The notes beneath the pieces are model-generated. The model was not told the DNA's origin and did not search any database. It saw only the letters and a program-made list of their open reading frames with translations. Below are positions 6,830 to 8,104 of a DNA stretch of 8,104 nt, in pieces (within the stretch, counting starts at the first letter, position 1; every line of letters begins with the position of its first letter). The stretch is from assembly GCA_900548415.1 (NCBI GenBank), contig URKO01000038.1:1-8104 (forward strand), in the 5' to 3' direction. This DNA is from an uncultured Porphyromonas sp. GTDB lineage: Bacteria > Bacteroidota > Bacteroidia > Bacteroidales > Porphyromonadaceae. A program made the translations under genes and the position numbers.

Positions 6830-8104
6830 TTACTCCTTGACAATCGGCGTGATGCGATCTATCTCGAAGCCGTCAGCCAGCGTGGCGCCCTTAGTCACCT
6901 TGCGGGTGTTGACGTTGTACTGGTAGATAGTCGTAGGAGCACCCTCTACATTGGCACCGATGCTGACTAAGTCGCCATTACGGACGGCTAGCTGACCATA
7001 GTTACCATTGCTAAAGGGGATATCCTTGATATGCTCGACCTGCTGCGTCTTCATGTTGCAGTGTAGCCAGTAGTAGATGTAGCGATTCTTCTTGCTGCTC
7101 CACTCAGTATTGCCCTTCTCCTTGAAGTCGGGGTCCTGCATGTAGAGGAGCACCTCGTCATCATTGAGCGGGAAGACCGTGATGATCTTACCACGAGGCT
7201 GTGCATAGCCGTCGAAGCTCTTGTCCGTCTCCATAGAGCCAGCGTTGACACGGAAGAGGAAGCTGCGCTGCTTCGTACTGCTCTTCTTCTTAGCGTTCTC
7301 GGGGATATTGCAGGAAGCTGCAGCAAAGTAGAAGTTGCCCTTAGAGTCAAAGAAAGTCTTCTGGCAGCGTGTCTCCCCAAAAGAGGTAGAGCTCAGGTGC
7401 TCACAGCGTGTGTCCTTGTCGATCTTCTTCACCTCCATCGTGCTCGCATCAATGAATGCAATGTAGATCTCATTACGCTTGGGAGGTAGCGGCATGGAGG
7501 TCTTCTTAGACTTCTCCATATAGACGTGAGGGAAGATGAGCATATTGTCAGCCTTGCGGTAGCCTAGCAGACCGCTGGAGTTGAAGAGTTCGTCCTCAGC
7601 AGGCTTAGGTAGGTTCAGCTTGCCCTCAGCAACGATAGCCATCTTGTTGACATCGACCTTGACCCAAGACATCTCCTGCTTGTCACCTACGGAGCTGACC
7701 ATGACGAGCGTGTTGTCGTCCAGCCAAGCGTGTGAGAAGCGACGGTCGAGGATCTGTGGCATAGGGAACTCCTTGATTGTCTCGACGCCCGTGTTGGACA
7801 CGCGGAACTTGCCGAAGCGACCCTCGCGAGAGATGTTGTAGTAGTAGCCCTTATGGTACACCACGTTAGGCGTTAGGGTAGATGCAGAGGTCTCTACACC
7901 CTGCCCCTTGATGCTGAATACGCCCTGGGTCAGGTCAGCGACACGTGCGATGATGTGTGGATCTGCATTAGACGTTGACTTCCCAGAGGTAGAAGCATCT
8001 ATAGGAACCCATAGGTCATAGCCCACGGTTATCTCCTTCTCAGGATTGGGCGTATCTGTGTCACACGACGTGAATGAGAGTGTGACGAGGGCAACCACGA
8101 GGGC
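6830..8104 (-). CDS. DUF4374 surface lipoprotein, beta-propeller (XusB-like; 5' end beyond window)
   Basis: The frame is open to the right edge. The first in-window start is a GTG at 8096-8098, but hydrophobic codons (A-L) continue upstream and the basic N-region is missing, so the real start lies outside. Numbering from that GTG, VALVTLSFTSC is the end of a lipoprotein signal with Cys12 (codon 8063-8065) as the lipidated residue. CDTD follows; acidic residues here fit surface export in Bacteroidota. The rest shows recurring strand pairs of the type 'YxxxxDxxTxxV', starting near residues 96, 143, 210, 278, 340 and 390 (for example IYIAFIDASTMEVKKI and IYQYNVNTRKV), as expected for a propeller of about seven blades. 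HAWLDDNTLVMV (123-134) is typical of DUF4374. Bacteroides XusB, as I recall it, belongs to this family and binds ferric enterobactin for the TonB receptor XusA. Lys-rich loops (196-208, 270-278, 326-339) and four further cysteines (232, 245, 263, 347) are visible. The ligand is unknown. Confidence 0.83.
   Translation of the reverse strand, partial: ALVVALVTLSFTSCDTDTPNPEKEITVGYDLWVPIDASTSGKSTSNADPHIIARVADLTQGVFSIKGQGVETSASTLTPNVVYHKGYYYNISREGRFGKFRVSNTGVETIKEFPMPQILDRRFSHAWLDDNTLVMVSSVGDKQEMSWVKVDVNKMAIVAEGKLNLPKPAEDELFNSSGLLGYRKADNMLIFPHVYMEKSKKTSMPLPPKRNEIYIAFIDASTMEVKKIDKDTRCEHLSSTSFGETRCQKTFFDSKGNFYFAAASCNIPENAKKKSSTKQRSFLFRVNAGSMETDKSFDGYAQPRGKIITVFPLNDDEVLLYMQDPDFKEKGNTEWSSKKNRYIYYWLHCNMKTQQVEHIKDIPFSNGNYGQLAVRNGDLVSIGANVEGAPTTIYQYNVNTRKVTKGATLADGFEIDRITPIVKE

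Noticed and set aside
7051..7380. Second minus-strand frame inside the lipoprotein gene (Arg/Ser-rich, 109 codons)
   Set aside because: It overlaps the propeller frame out of phase and has a composition typical of a frame-shifted shadow; the enclosing frame is uninterrupted and family-like.

Overview
The window looks like part of a Bacteroidota chromosome, most probably Porphyromonas or a close relative. The reasons are the fused anaerobic corrin-ring enzymes, the pairing of a DUF4374 lipoprotein with a PepSY-TM protein, a Bacteroidota-type lipobox ending in SC with acidic residues just after it, and mostly weak or absent Shine-Dalgarno sequences. The species cannot be fixed from the sequence alone.

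All six genes lie on the minus strand, so the order of transcription runs from the right end of the window to the left. From right to left they are: (1) a DUF4374 beta-propeller surface lipoprotein whose first codons lie beyond the right edge (XusB-like); (2) after a 187-base spacer with two stem-loops in the minus-strand transcript, a four-helix PepSY-TM inner-membrane protein (XusC-like); (3) after 39 bases, a CbiH-CbiC fusion; (4) overlapping it by ATGA, a CbiE-CbiT fusion; (5) five bases later, a CbiG-CbiF fusion; (6) overlapping that by ATGA, CbiL, which runs off the left edge.

The four left-hand genes carry seven activities of the oxygen-independent (early cobalt insertion) cobalamin pathway: C20 methylation (CbiL), C17 methylation with ring contraction (CbiH), C11 methylation (CbiF), lactone opening with loss of the C2 fragment (CbiG), C5 and C15 methylation with C12 acetate decarboxylation (CbiE, CbiT), and C11-to-C12 methyl migration (CbiC). 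CbiD, CbiJ/CobK, CbiA and a cobalt chelatase such as CbiK are needed for the same stretch but are not in the window. They may lie to the left or elsewhere.

The two right-hand genes resemble the accessory parts of a Bacteroidota TonB-linked uptake system: a surface ligand-binding lipoprotein and an inner-membrane PepSY protein. A TonB-dependent receptor would be expected just beyond the right edge. Their position directly ahead of the corrin genes suggests that uptake of a metal complex or tetrapyrrole is linked to corrin synthesis. That is the most interesting idea here, but it is inference; a plain iron-siderophore system that happens to sit next to the cbi genes remains possible. No RNA genes, insertion sequences, CRISPR arrays or cobalamin riboswitch were seen.
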